Shown one piece after another: positions 27,554 through 34,653 of a stretch of 61,332 nt of DNA. This DNA comes from Streptosporangium subroseum. Its GTDB lineage: Bacteria > Actinomycetota > Actinomycetes > Streptosporangiales > Streptosporangiaceae. The translations under genes and the position numbers were made by a program. The first letter of the stretch is position 1. Each line of letters begins with the position of its first letter. The stretch is taken from NCBI RefSeq assembly GCF_900188345.1, contig NZ_FZOD01000059.1:1-61332 (forward strand), given 5' to 3'. The notes under the pieces were generated by a model. It was not told where the DNA came from and did not search any database. It saw nothing but the letters and a program-made list of their open reading frames with translations.

Positions 27554-29172
27554 GTCCCGATCCGGACGTCGTAAGCACTGTTGGGGGTGCCGGAGACCGG
27601 CTCGAAGGTGACCCCGGTGACGCCCGCGCCGTGGGCGATCTGGTCGGCGGGCACGTAGACCGGGAGCAGCAGCGCCTCGTCGGTGACGACGATCTTCTGC
27701 ACCTTGGCGTAGAGCTCCTTGCGCTCGGCCGGGTCGGAGGTGGCCGACGCCTCGGCGAGCAGCTTGTCCAGCTCGGCGTTCTCGACGTGGGTGCGGTTGA
27801 TCGCGGCGCCCTTCGGCAGGATCAGGTTGAGCGCCGCCCCGGCGTCGGTGTCGCCGCGCGAGTTCTCGAAGACCTCGTACTGGTCTTCCTTGTAGGCCTT
27901 CTGCGCGGTGCCGTCGTCGACCAGCTTGACCTGGAAGTCGATGCCCGCGCTCTGCTTCACCGACGCCTGGATCGCCTGGGCGAGGACGTCACGGCGATCC
28001 CTGACGTACGGTGCCGAGGACACCGACCGTACGCTCAGCCGCTTGCCGTCCTTGACCCGGAAGCCCTCGCCGTCGCGCTTGTCCCAGCCCGCCTCGTCGA
28101 GCAGCTTGTTGGCCCGCGCCGGGTTGTTGCCGAAGGTGTTCTCCAGCGAGGCGTCGTAGAACGCCGGACTGCCCTGGCCGATGATGCTCCACGCCCGCTT
28201 GGCGGTGCCCTGGTAGACCGAGTTGAGCACGGCGTCCACGTCGACGGCGTCCCGGAACGCCTCGCGCACCCGCTTGTCGTCGAAGGGCGCGTGCGAGAGG
28301 TTGAAGTAGTAGGAGAACGCGCTCCCCGAGTTGAGGCTGGTCTCCAGCTTCAGCGCCGGGTCGCTCTTGATCAGGCCGACCTCGGTGGCGGGCACGCCCT
28401 CGATGACCTGGACCTGCTGCGAGGTCAGCGCGCCGACCCGGACGGCGGCCTCGGGCAGGAAGCGGTAGGTCACCTCGGACAGGTGCGCCGGACCCTGGTG
28501 ACCGGCGCTGGGCGGCGCCCAGTTGTAGGCCGGGTTGCGCTTGTAGTGGACCTCCTGGCCCGGCGTGAAGCGGTCCAGGATGAACGGCCCGGTGCCGACC
28601 ACGTCGACCCCGCCGGCCTTGAGGTCCTTGGCGTTCTTCAGCGACTTGGGCGAGACCTGGCCGGCCAGCGGTGAGGCGAGGAAGTCCAGGAAGATACCGT
28701 CGGGGGCCTTCAGCGTGACCTTCAGGGCGTACGGACCGGTCACCTCGGCCGAGCCGAAGTTGCGGAGCTGGATCGCCTTGACCGCGGGGTTGTAGCCCTC
28801 CGAGACGAGCTGGTCGAGGTTGGCCTTCACCGCCGCGGCGTCGAACTTCTCCCCGTCGTGGAAGGTCACATCCTCGCGGAGCTGGAAGGTGTAGGTCAGG
28901 CCGTCCTTGGAGACCTCCCAGGCCTTGGCCAGCCACGACAGGAACTCGCCGTTCTTCCCCCGGGCGATCAGGTTGTCGAACTGGTTGTGCACCAGTAATC
29001 GGGCCTTGTTCTGGCCCCACTGGTGCGGGTTGAAGGTGATCGGCTGCGTCTCCACGGCCCACACCAGCGATCCGCCGCCCCCATCGCCGGCCGTCGCCGT
29101 CGGAGCCTCGCTCCCGCACGCCGCCAGCGTCAGCACCCCGGCCAGCGCCAGGGCGCCCCATTGCGATTTCAC
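27550..29172 (-). CDS. Extracellular solute-binding lipoprotein, SBP family 5
   Basis: A 540-residue lipoprotein. The N terminus MKSQWGALALAGVLTLAACGS is a lipoprotein signal with lipobox LAAC, so the mature protein is tethered outside the membrane. The body has the SBP_bac_5 pattern (LAKAWEVSKDGLTYTFQLREDVTFHDGEKFDAAAV) shared by peptide, nickel and opine binding proteins. The GTG at 29172 has GAGGAG 6 nt upstream, lying inside the preceding small ORF, whose stop it overlaps (GTGA). It should deliver the operon's unknown substrate to the permeases encoded next. The riboswitch upstream suggests that the substrate is a sulfur source (inference). Confidence 0.92.
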   Translation of the reverse strand: MKSQWGALALAGVLTLAACGSEAPTATAGDGGGGSLVWAVETQPITFNPHQWGQNKARLLVHNQFDNLIARGKNGEFLSWLAKAWEVSKDGLTYTFQLREDVTFHDGEKFDAAAVKANLDQLVSEGYNPAVKAIQLRNFGSAEVTGPYALKVTLKAPDGIFLDFLASPLAGQVSPKSLKNAKDLKAGGVDVVGTGPFILDRFTPGQEVHYKRNPAYNWAPPSAGHQGPAHLSEVTYRFLPEAAVRVGALTSQQVQVIEGVPATEVGLIKSDPALKLETSLNSGSAFSYYFNLSHAPFDDKRVREAFRDAVDVDAVLNSVYQGTAKRAWSIIGQGSPAFYDASLENTFGNNPARANKLLDEAGWDKRDGEGFRVKDGKRLSVRSVSSAPYVRDRRDVLAQAIQASVKQSAGIDFQVKLVDDGTAQKAYKEDQYEVFENSRGDTDAGAALNLILPKGAAINRTHVENAELDKLLAEASATSDPAERKELYAKVQKIVVTDEALLLPVYVPADQIAHGAGVTGVTFEPVSGTPNSAYDVRIGT

Positions 29173-29351
29173 TGACTTCTCCTCATCCGACGACTCACGC
29201 GACGGCTCGTACCATTCATGCGGCTCATACGGCTTATACGGTTCTTACGGCAGGTCATCCGGCACGGCCGGTCCGGGTGACGACGGCTCATGCGCGGTGA
29301 CCGCTTCAGGCGGCGGCTCATGCGCGGTGACCGCTCCGGGTGGCGGCTCAT
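29169..29351 (-). CDS. Bridging small ORF with 30-nt repeats, Arg-rich (60 aa)
   Basis: The ATG at 29351 overlaps the FAD-protein stop (ATGA) and its TGA overlaps the binding-protein GTG (GTGA). The 60 codons contain two full copies and part of a third of a 30-nt unit, giving decapeptides like MSRRLKRSPR. About a third of the residues are Arg and eight are Met, so many in-frame ATGs exist. There is no known domain. The unit length is a multiple of three, so the frame survives repeat changes. It carries the ribosome site of the next gene in its last codons. Whether it makes a stable peptide is unknown. Confidence 0.5.
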   Translation of the reverse strand: MSRHPERSPRMSRRLKRSPRMSRRHPDRPCRMTCRKNRISRMSRMNGTSRRVSRRMRRSQ

Positions 29352-31099
29352 GCGACGTGGCTGATCTGGGTGGCGACGGTCTCGGACAGCACGATCCGGG
29401 CGAGCGCGTCGGCGTGCCGGAACAGCGGGGCGTTGAATCCGGGCCGGGCGAAACCGCCGGTGGCCCGTCCGCCGACGACCCAGGGGCCGAAGGCGAACCT
29501 GCGGGGATGCGGGGTGTCGGATCGATCGAGCAGGCGGCGGTCGGCGGGCCGTACCTTCAGCAGCCCGGCGGACTCCTCGGCCTCGCCCCGGTCGCGGAGC
29601 GCGGTGATCAGTGGGTCGGTGGCCCGGCTCACGCTGGGCGCGGGCAGCCTGGCCTCGATCAGGGTCGTGGCCTCCACCCCGCCGGGCACGCTGGGACTCT
29701 GCGCCCACCACCGCCCGTCGCGATGTCCCACCTGGAGATCGGTGCCGAGGAAGGTGACCACGCCGGCCTTGGCGAGGGCCCGCAGCTCCTCCAGCCGGGG
29801 GCCCGGCGGGCCACTGGCGACGTAGCTGAAGAAGCCGTGGAACCAGGGGTCGGAGATGCCCAGCTCGGCGAGGACGCCGTAGACGGAGAGCAGTCCGAGG
29901 ATCATGGCGTGGTCGGCGCTGTGCGCGGGGTCGGCACGCCGGTCGAGATCCGTCGCCAGGTAGCCGTGCATCCACTTCTGCAGCCCCGCCGAGTCGCCGA
30001 ACCGTATCTTCTCCAGCGGCCGGTCCAGCCGTTCGAAGTCCAGCCGGTCCAGGTGCCGGGGCACGGCCTGGCGGATCAGCCTCCGCATCGCGAGGCTGCC
30101 CCACTCCTCGGCCGCGAACGCCTCCTGGAACTCCTCCCAGCCCACCCGGGATCGTTTCGGGTGCGCGGTGATCAGCTCGTGGTAGTAGGCGAAGGCCAGC
30201 TCCTTGCGGACCAGCGGCCACACGTCCCGGTGGAAGTTCCACGGTCCCTCGCCCAGCGCCTTCGCGGTGAGGAAACGCGGCACCGGCGGGCGGACGCCGC
30301 GGAACGGGTATCCGGTCTTGGAGTGGTACGGCACGCCGCGTCGCGATCCCACGTGGAGCAGCGGCTCCCGCCCGCTGGGCAGGTAGACGAGCTCCTCATC
30401 GTATTCGCGGACGAACCGCCCGCCCCTGCCCGAGGTGAGCAGCACCATCAGGTCGACGAAGGCCAGCCCCATGCCGCGCACGATCGCCGGCTCTCCCCCG
30501 GGGATCGCGTCCAGGTCGAGGTCGGCCGCGTAACCGGTGGGAACGTAGTGCAGCCCGCTGCCTGCGGCGAGGCCGGCCAGCGACCGTTCCTCCCTGGTCG
30601 GGGTCACGTCGCCGTGCCCCTGGGCCAGGATCACCGCGTCCACCTCGATCGTCCGGCCGTTCTCCAGCGTCACCGCCTGGCCGCCGGGAACGTCGGCCAG
30701 GTCGAGCACGCGGGTCGCGTGCACGTGCACCCGGACCCCGCGCGGAGCCGTCTTCACCGCGCGCTGGAAGACGTGGGACAAGTACGCGTTCTGGACAGGG
30801 CGGGGGGCGAACAGGCCGGGGTCGCGGCCGAGCCACTCCGCGAGGGAGGGCCCGGGGCGGATCGGCCCCTCGCACTGGACCGACTCGTCGGTGAACAGTG
30901 TCACGTCGGCGGCGGTGGAGTTCATCCAGAGCAGGTCGGGCTGCTCCTTGCGCCAGACCCGGCCACCGCCCGGCGGATAGGGGTCGATCACGTGGATGTC
31001 CAGCGACGGCCAGCTCAGCAGCTCGGCCGCGTTGGCGCAGATCCGCTCCACCAGGCAGGTGCCGGTCGGCCCCGCGCCGACGACGGCGACCGCGCTCAT
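29348..31099 (-). CDS. FAD/NAD(P)-binding oxidoreductase-like protein
   Basis: A 583-residue protein of the NAD_binding_9 / COG4529 type. The N-terminal Rossmann motif is VAVVGAGPTGTCLVERI, followed by VIDPYPPGGGRVWR and WMNSTAADVTLF. A second nucleotide-binding part is suggested by PAIVRGMGLAFVDLMVLLTSG near the middle. The family is flavoprotein-like but its reactions are poorly known; some members sit with monooxygenases. The ATG at 31099 has GGAGGG upstream and overlaps the preceding small ORF (ATGA). It is the second enzyme of the SAM-riboswitch operon, next to an importer, so oxidation of an imported sulfur compound is a reasonable but unproven role. Confidence 0.8.
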   Translation of the reverse strand: MSAVAVVGAGPTGTCLVERICANAAELLSWPSLDIHVIDPYPPGGGRVWRKEQPDLLWMNSTAADVTLFTDESVQCEGPIRPGPSLAEWLGRDPGLFAPRPVQNAYLSHVFQRAVKTAPRGVRVHVHATRVLDLADVPGGQAVTLENGRTIEVDAVILAQGHGDVTPTREERSLAGLAAGSGLHYVPTGYAADLDLDAIPGGEPAIVRGMGLAFVDLMVLLTSGRGGRFVREYDEELVYLPSGREPLLHVGSRRGVPYHSKTGYPFRGVRPPVPRFLTAKALGEGPWNFHRDVWPLVRKELAFAYYHELITAHPKRSRVGWEEFQEAFAAEEWGSLAMRRLIRQAVPRHLDRLDFERLDRPLEKIRFGDSAGLQKWMHGYLATDLDRRADPAHSADHAMILGLLSVYGVLAELGISDPWFHGFFSYVASGPPGPRLEELRALAKAGVVTFLGTDLQVGHRDGRWWAQSPSVPGGVEATTLIEARLPAPSVSRATDPLITALRDRGEAEESAGLLKVRPADRRLLDRSDTPHPRRFAFGPWVVGGRATGGFARPGFNAPLFRHADALARIVLSETVATQISHVA

Positions 31100-31188
31100 A
31101 ACGTTCCCTCCCTCGACGGACTCGACGGACTCGACGGACTCGACGGACTCGACGGAGTGAGGATCGCGAAGGCCCCGCGCCCGCTCAT
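31096..31188 (-). CDS. Bridging small ORF with 9-nt repeats, Pro-Ser-Ser-rich (30 aa)
   Basis: The ATG at 31188 overlaps the reductase stop (ATGA) and its TGA overlaps the FAD-protein ATG (ATGA). Codons 11-25 are made of an uninterrupted 9-nt microsatellite (TCGAGTCCG on the minus strand), giving a Pro-Ser-Ser repeat. The start has only a weak ribosome site, so it would depend on termination-reinitiation. The ribosome site GGGAGGG of the next gene is in its last codons. No homology is recognised. Confidence 0.45.
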   Translation of the reverse strand: MSGRGAFAILTPSSPSSPSSPSSPSREGTL

Positions 31189-32117
31189 ACGGCGGCTCTG
31201 TGATGGGACTGCTCCCAGTCGGCCTGGAACGGCTGGGCCGGGATCCGCCAGGGGTCGGTCTCCCCCGTCGGGGTGGAGAGCGCGGTGAGGTCGGTGTTCT
31301 CCCGGAAGGCGGGATGCTGGTAGAGGTCCCTGGCGTAGGCCCACAGGTTCGGGAACGCGGTCAGCGGGCGCTCACTGATCCTGGCCGCCGGGTTGTCGCT
31401 CACATCGAACCGGAGCAGCGTCGGCCAGAGCCTGACATCCGCCTCGGTGATCCCCGATCCGAACAGGAACCTGCGGTCGGCGAGCCGGGCGTCGAGCTCC
31501 TCCAGGAAGGCGATCACGGCCTGCCGTGCCTCGCCGTACTCCGCCTCCGTCGTCGCCGATCCGACGCGGCCGGCCGCGGTGTTGACGTACTCGTAGATCC
31601 TCGCGTTGAGCGCGTCGATCTCCGGGCGCAGCTCCTCGGGGTAGAGGTCGGCCTCGGGATCGCCGTCGAACCGGGTGCCCAGGTCGATCGTGATGTCGGG
31701 GAAGTTGTTGCTCACGATCCGCCCGGTCTCCCTGTCCCACAACGTCGGCACCGAGACGTGCCCGTCGAACCCGGGCTCGGTCGCCTCGTAGGCCTCCCTG
31801 AGCGTGGCGAACCCGTTCACCGGGTCGGCCCCGCGCCGCTCGCGGAACGCCCATCCCCGCCCGTCGCGGTCGTCGTCCACGTAGGACAGCGAGACCACGT
31901 CCTCCAGTCCCTTGAGCGAGCGGACGATCGCCGCACGCTGCGCGTAGGGACAGACCGCCGCGACGTAGAGGTGATAGCGCCCGGGCTCGGCGGGGAACTC
32001 GGGCGTCCCGATCCGTCCCTGAAAGGGGTAGCGGGGGCCGGGACGGCCGCCCGGCCGGTAGCGGCCGTAGGTGTCGAGGTCGACGGGGCCGGCGTAGTTG
32101 AGTGTGATCTCGGACAT
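31185..32117 (-). CDS. Glutathionyl-hydroquinone reductase-like / ECM4-type GST-fold protein
   Basis: A 310-residue GST-fold protein. The thioredoxin-like part has the catalytic motif VCPYAQRAAIVRSLKGLEDVV (compare CPWAHR of ECM4/YqjG proteins), then VPTLWDRETGRIVSNN, which binds the thiol cofactor. The C-terminal helical domain includes RFLFGSGITEADVRLWPTLLRFD, a standard GST C-domain motif. Family members reductively remove glutathione from hydroquinone conjugates; actinobacteria use mycothiol, so a mycothiol or other thioether substrate is possible (inference). The ATG at 32117 has GGGAG upstream; the longer frame to 32207 would run into the riboswitch. It is the first gene of the SAM-riboswitch operon. 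Confidence 0.87.
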   Translation of the reverse strand: MSEITLNYAGPVDLDTYGRYRPGGRPGPRYPFQGRIGTPEFPAEPGRYHLYVAAVCPYAQRAAIVRSLKGLEDVVSLSYVDDDRDGRGWAFRERRGADPVNGFATLREAYEATEPGFDGHVSVPTLWDRETGRIVSNNFPDITIDLGTRFDGDPEADLYPEELRPEIDALNARIYEYVNTAAGRVGSATTEAEYGEARQAVIAFLEELDARLADRRFLFGSGITEADVRLWPTLLRFDVSDNPAARISERPLTAFPNLWAYARDLYQHPAFRENTDLTALSTPTGETDPWRIPAQPFQADWEQSHHRAAV

Positions 32118-32165
32118 GTGGTGCTCCCAGGCATGTCTCGGTAACCCGGTGAGGGGTTCGCGCTT

Positions 32166-32271
32166 GCGGCACGCCCACCGTGCCGCCAGGTCTCTCCCCG
32201 GGGGCACCCCGCCGCGGTGCGAGGGTTGCCGGTCAGCCAGCCGGGGCTTTGCACTGACACTCTTAACCTAG
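32166..32271 (-). ncRNA. SAM-IV riboswitch
   Basis: On the minus strand, P1 is CTAGGTT (32271-32265) with GACCTGG (32192-32186), 7 pairs including G-U. Inside are the conserved blocks AAGCCCCGGCT, GCTGACCGGCAACCCTC, CCGCGGCGGGGTGCCCC and GGGGAGAGACC. A hairpin 3' of P1, CGGCACG/CGTGCCG (32184-32166), matches the extra P5 helix that separates SAM-IV from SAM-I. It ends about 50 nt before the reductase ATG and should turn the operon down when S-adenosylmethionine is plentiful (class knowledge). This links the operon to sulfur or methionine supply. Confidence 0.88.
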
Positions 32272-32275
32272 TTAG

Positions 32276-32304
32276 AAGGTAGGAAATACATAGATCTATG
32301 TCAA
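32276..32304 (-). promoter_or_regulatory. Sigma70-type promoter with a palindrome in its spacer
   Basis: On the minus strand TTGACA (32304-32299), a 17-nt spacer and TACCTT (32281-32276) lie just upstream of the SAM-IV riboswitch. Most of the spacer is the perfect 14-bp palindrome ACATAGATCTATGT (32288-32301), a possible repressor site that would block polymerase. The divergent DUF402 gene begins 17 nt beyond the -35. Confidence 0.7.
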
Positions 32305-32320
32305 GCCTTAAAGTCGAGGG

Positions 32321-32821
32321 ATGTCACATGAGATCGTTAATGTGGTCTACCGCAAGTACGACGGGTCTCTGCACTGGAACCACCCCAGCCTGCTCCTCGG
32401 CGAGGACGAGCACGGCGTGTGGATCGGCTGCACGGCAGGCTCGGGAGCCCGCAAGGGCAACGGGCCCGTAGTCCCCTCACCCTCCGCGTTCGTGATGCTC
32501 TTCCCCCGGGACGGCTGGTGGACGGCCTCCTTCAACGCCCTCCCGCACAAGGTCGAGATCTACTGCGACATCGCGACGGTGCCCCAGTGGAGCGACGGCG
32601 AGGTGACCATGGTCGACCTGGACCTCGACGTGATCCGCATGCGCGACGGCCGGGTCATCCTGGACGACGAGGACGAGTTCGAGGAGCACCAGGTCCGCTA
32701 CGCCTATCCCCCCGACGTCATCGAGAACGCCCGCACCACGGCCGCCCGGCTGATGGAGGCGGTCCGCACCCGCGCCGCCCCCTTCGGCGCCGCTCCCCAC
32801 TGGCTCGCTCAGGTGACCTGA
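32321..32821 (+). CDS. DUF402-domain protein
   Basis: A 166-residue protein with the DUF402 pattern: HWNHPSLLLGEDEHGVWIGC, VMLFPRDGWWTASFN, HKVEIYCDIATVPQWSDGEVTMVDLDLDV-type core, and DEDEFEEHQVRYAYP. The conserved acidic and aromatic residues are those seen in FomD-like hydrolases, which act on nucleotidyl or phosphate esters. The actual substrate is unknown. It is divergent from the SAM-riboswitch operon and could share the operator in the -35/-10 spacer of that promoter. The ATG at 32321 has only a weak GAGGG close by. Confidence 0.85.
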   Translation: MSHEIVNVVYRKYDGSLHWNHPSLLLGEDEHGVWIGCTAGSGARKGNGPVVPSPSAFVMLFPRDGWWTASFNALPHKVEIYCDIATVPQWSDGEVTMVDLDLDVIRMRDGRVILDDEDEFEEHQVRYAYPPDVIENARTTAARLMEAVRTRAAPFGAAPHWLAQVT

Positions 32822-32979
32822 GCCGCCCCGTCTCCCGTCCCGGTCGACCTGGACCACCCCCCTCCGGTACGGCCCGGCCACCCGGCGCCACCCGCCGACC
32901 ACACCCCGCTCCGTCGTCCCACGCTCCTGCGGTGCTCACCGCCGGGCGCCGCGACGCCCTCACGTCCAACACGTCCGAG

Positions 32980-33015
32980 GCCCGGCCGGCTCGCCGCCGC
33001 GCAAGCCGGCCGGGC
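32980..33015. terminator. Bidirectional hairpin terminator
   Basis: Perfect 12-bp arms GCCCGGCCGGCT and AGCCGGCCGGGC with a 12-nt loop, between the convergent DUF402 and enoyl-CoA hydratase genes. Confidence 0.8.
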
Positions 33016-33029
33016 GGCCTGGGGAGGGT

Positions 33030-33803
33030 CTACAGCGGAGGGAAATCGGGGGCGCGGCGCTCCAGGAAGCTGGCGACGCCCTCGGCGAAGTCGGGTCTGG
33101 TGAAGGCCTCCACCATCTGGCGCGCCGCCGCGGACTCCGACGACTCCAGGGTCTGGCTCCAGTCGCCCCAGATCTGACGCTTCATCACGGCCATCGACGC
33201 CGGCGAGCTGAAGGCGGCCAACTCGCGGGCGTAGGCCGTGGCCTCCTCCAGCAGACCCTCCCGGGGCACCGACCGGTTGACCAGGCCCAGCTCGTAGGCC
33301 TCGGCCCCGGAGAAGGTGCGGCCCGACAGCAGCAGGTCCATGGCCTTGGCATGGCCGATGAGCCGGGGCAGGATCCACGACAGGCCGTACTCGGCGATCA
33401 GGCCGCGCCGGGCGAAGGCGGTGGTCCACTTCGCCTCGTCCGCGGTGAAGATCAGGTCGCACATCAGGGCGTGGACCATGCCGAGCCCGGCGCAGGCGCC
33501 GTTGACCGCGGCGATGATCGGCTTGCGGATCGTGGTCGGGAAGGTGTTGTGACGCTTGTCCGGCTCGCCCTTGTAGGAGCCGTCCTGGATGGCGCCGAGC
33601 GTCTGGAAGTCCGCCCCGGCGCAGAAGCCCTTCCCCGCTCCGGTGACGACGATCACCCGGACCTCGGGGTCCAGCTCCGCCTCGGCCAGCTGGTCGAAGT
33701 AACGCCGCCCCATCTCGCCCGTCCAGGCGTTGAGCCTGTCCGGCCGGTTGAACGTCAGCGTCAGCACGCCCCGCTCGATCGACGACAGCACCAGGTCGAC
33801 CAT
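33030..33803 (-). CDS. Enoyl-CoA hydratase/isomerase family protein
   Basis: A 257-residue crotonase-fold protein. Oxyanion-hole motifs GKGFCAGADFQTLG (residues ~57-70) and NGACAGLGMVHALMCDLIFTAD-type segment (~100-120) are present. The catalytic position that is Glu144 in liver hydratase lies around FARRGLIAEYGLSW, which keeps a Glu. Such proteins hydrate or isomerise acyl-CoA double bonds in fatty-acid or amino-acid breakdown. It lies 82 nt downstream of the guanidine importer ATPase on the same strand but without coupling; a functional link is doubtful. Confidence 0.88.
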   Translation of the reverse strand: MVDLVLSSIERGVLTLTFNRPDRLNAWTGEMGRRYFDQLAEAELDPEVRVIVVTGAGKGFCAGADFQTLGAIQDGSYKGEPDKRHNTFPTTIRKPIIAAVNGACAGLGMVHALMCDLIFTADEAKWTTAFARRGLIAEYGLSWILPRLIGHAKAMDLLLSGRTFSGAEAYELGLVNRSVPREGLLEEATAYARELAAFSSPASMAVMKRQIWGDWSQTLESSESAAARQMVEAFTRPDFAEGVASFLERRAPDFPPL

Positions 33804-33885
33804 CTCGTCTCCCCTCCCGGGAGCCCCCTTTCCCGGAGGCCTTCCGCACGAGAGCGCCCCGTCCGGACAGCTCCAGAATATGGTT

Positions 33886-34653
33886 CTATACCTTTTCCCT
33901 CTCCGGCGACAGCATGTGCGAGCGGACCAGGTCCTCCACGGTGGCGCGCAGCCCGAGGAAAAGGGAGGTCCGCTTGATGGCGAGGGCGCGGTAGGCGGGC
34001 AGCACGATCGGGACCTCCGCGGCGACCCGGCCGGGACCGCACGAGAACACGAGCACCCGCTGGGCGAGCATGACGGCCTCCTCGACGTCGTGGGTGACCA
34101 TCAGCACGGTCGTTCCCATGTCCCGCCACACCTCGCGCAGGAAGAGCTGCATGTCCTCCTTGGTCTGCACGTCGAGCGCCCCGAACGGCTCGTCCAGCAG
34201 CAGCACGGCCGGTTCGCACGCCAGCGCCCTGGCGATCGCCACCCGCTGGCGCTGCCCGCCGGACAGCTGCCGGGGCAGCGCGTCCGCCCAGGACGACAGC
34301 CCGACCTCGCCCAGGTACCAGCGGACCCGGCGCTCCCTGTCGGCCCGGGAGATCGGCAGCAGCCGCAGCCCGAAGGCCACGTTCTGGGCCACGGTGAGGA
34401 AGGGGAACAGCGCGCCCGACTGGAACACCAGCCCGCGTTCGGGCCCCGGCCCCTGGACGGGCACCCCGCCGAGCGAGACCGAGCCCGCGCTGACCGGCGA
34501 CAGCCCGGCGATCAGCGACAGCAGCGTGGACTTGCCCGACCCGCTGGCGCCCACCACGCACACGAACTCGCCCGGCTCCATCGACAGGTCGATGCCGTCC
34601 AGCACGCGCGTGGTCCCGTAGTCCTTGGCCACCCCGCTCAGTACGAGGTTCAT
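33886..34653 (-). CDS. ABC importer ATPase (SsuB/TauB type), putative guanidine importer
   Basis: A 255-residue single ABC ATPase with Walker A GASGSGKS, signature LSGGQRQR, Walker B VLLLDEPFGALD and H-loop VTHDVEEAV. This is the nitrate/sulfonate/taurine family (SsuB, TauB). The ATG at 34653 overlaps the permease stop (ATGA); the longer frame upstream lies in the permease gene. It is the fourth gene behind the guanidine-I riboswitch, so it most likely energises uptake of guanidine or a related compound. Confidence 0.92.
   Translation of the reverse strand: MNLVLSGVAKDYGTTRVLDGIDLSMEPGEFVCVVGASGSGKSTLLSLIAGLSPVSAGSVSLGGVPVQGPGPERGLVFQSGALFPFLTVAQNVAFGLRLLPISRADRERRVRWYLGEVGLSSWADALPRQLSGGQRQRVAIARALACEPAVLLLDEPFGALDVQTKEDMQLFLREVWRDMGTTVLMVTHDVEEAVMLAQRVLVFSCGPGRVAAEVPIVLPAYRALAIKRTSLFLGLRATVEDLVRSHMLSPEREKV

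Noticed and set aside
31112..31165. CRISPR-like array
   Set aside because: The 9-nt units are contiguous with no spacers, and no cas gene is present.
28907..31288. A 793-codon plus-strand frame across the FAD protein and binding protein
   Set aside because: Opposite-strand shadow of two well-supported genes, with no ribosome site and no recognisable domain.
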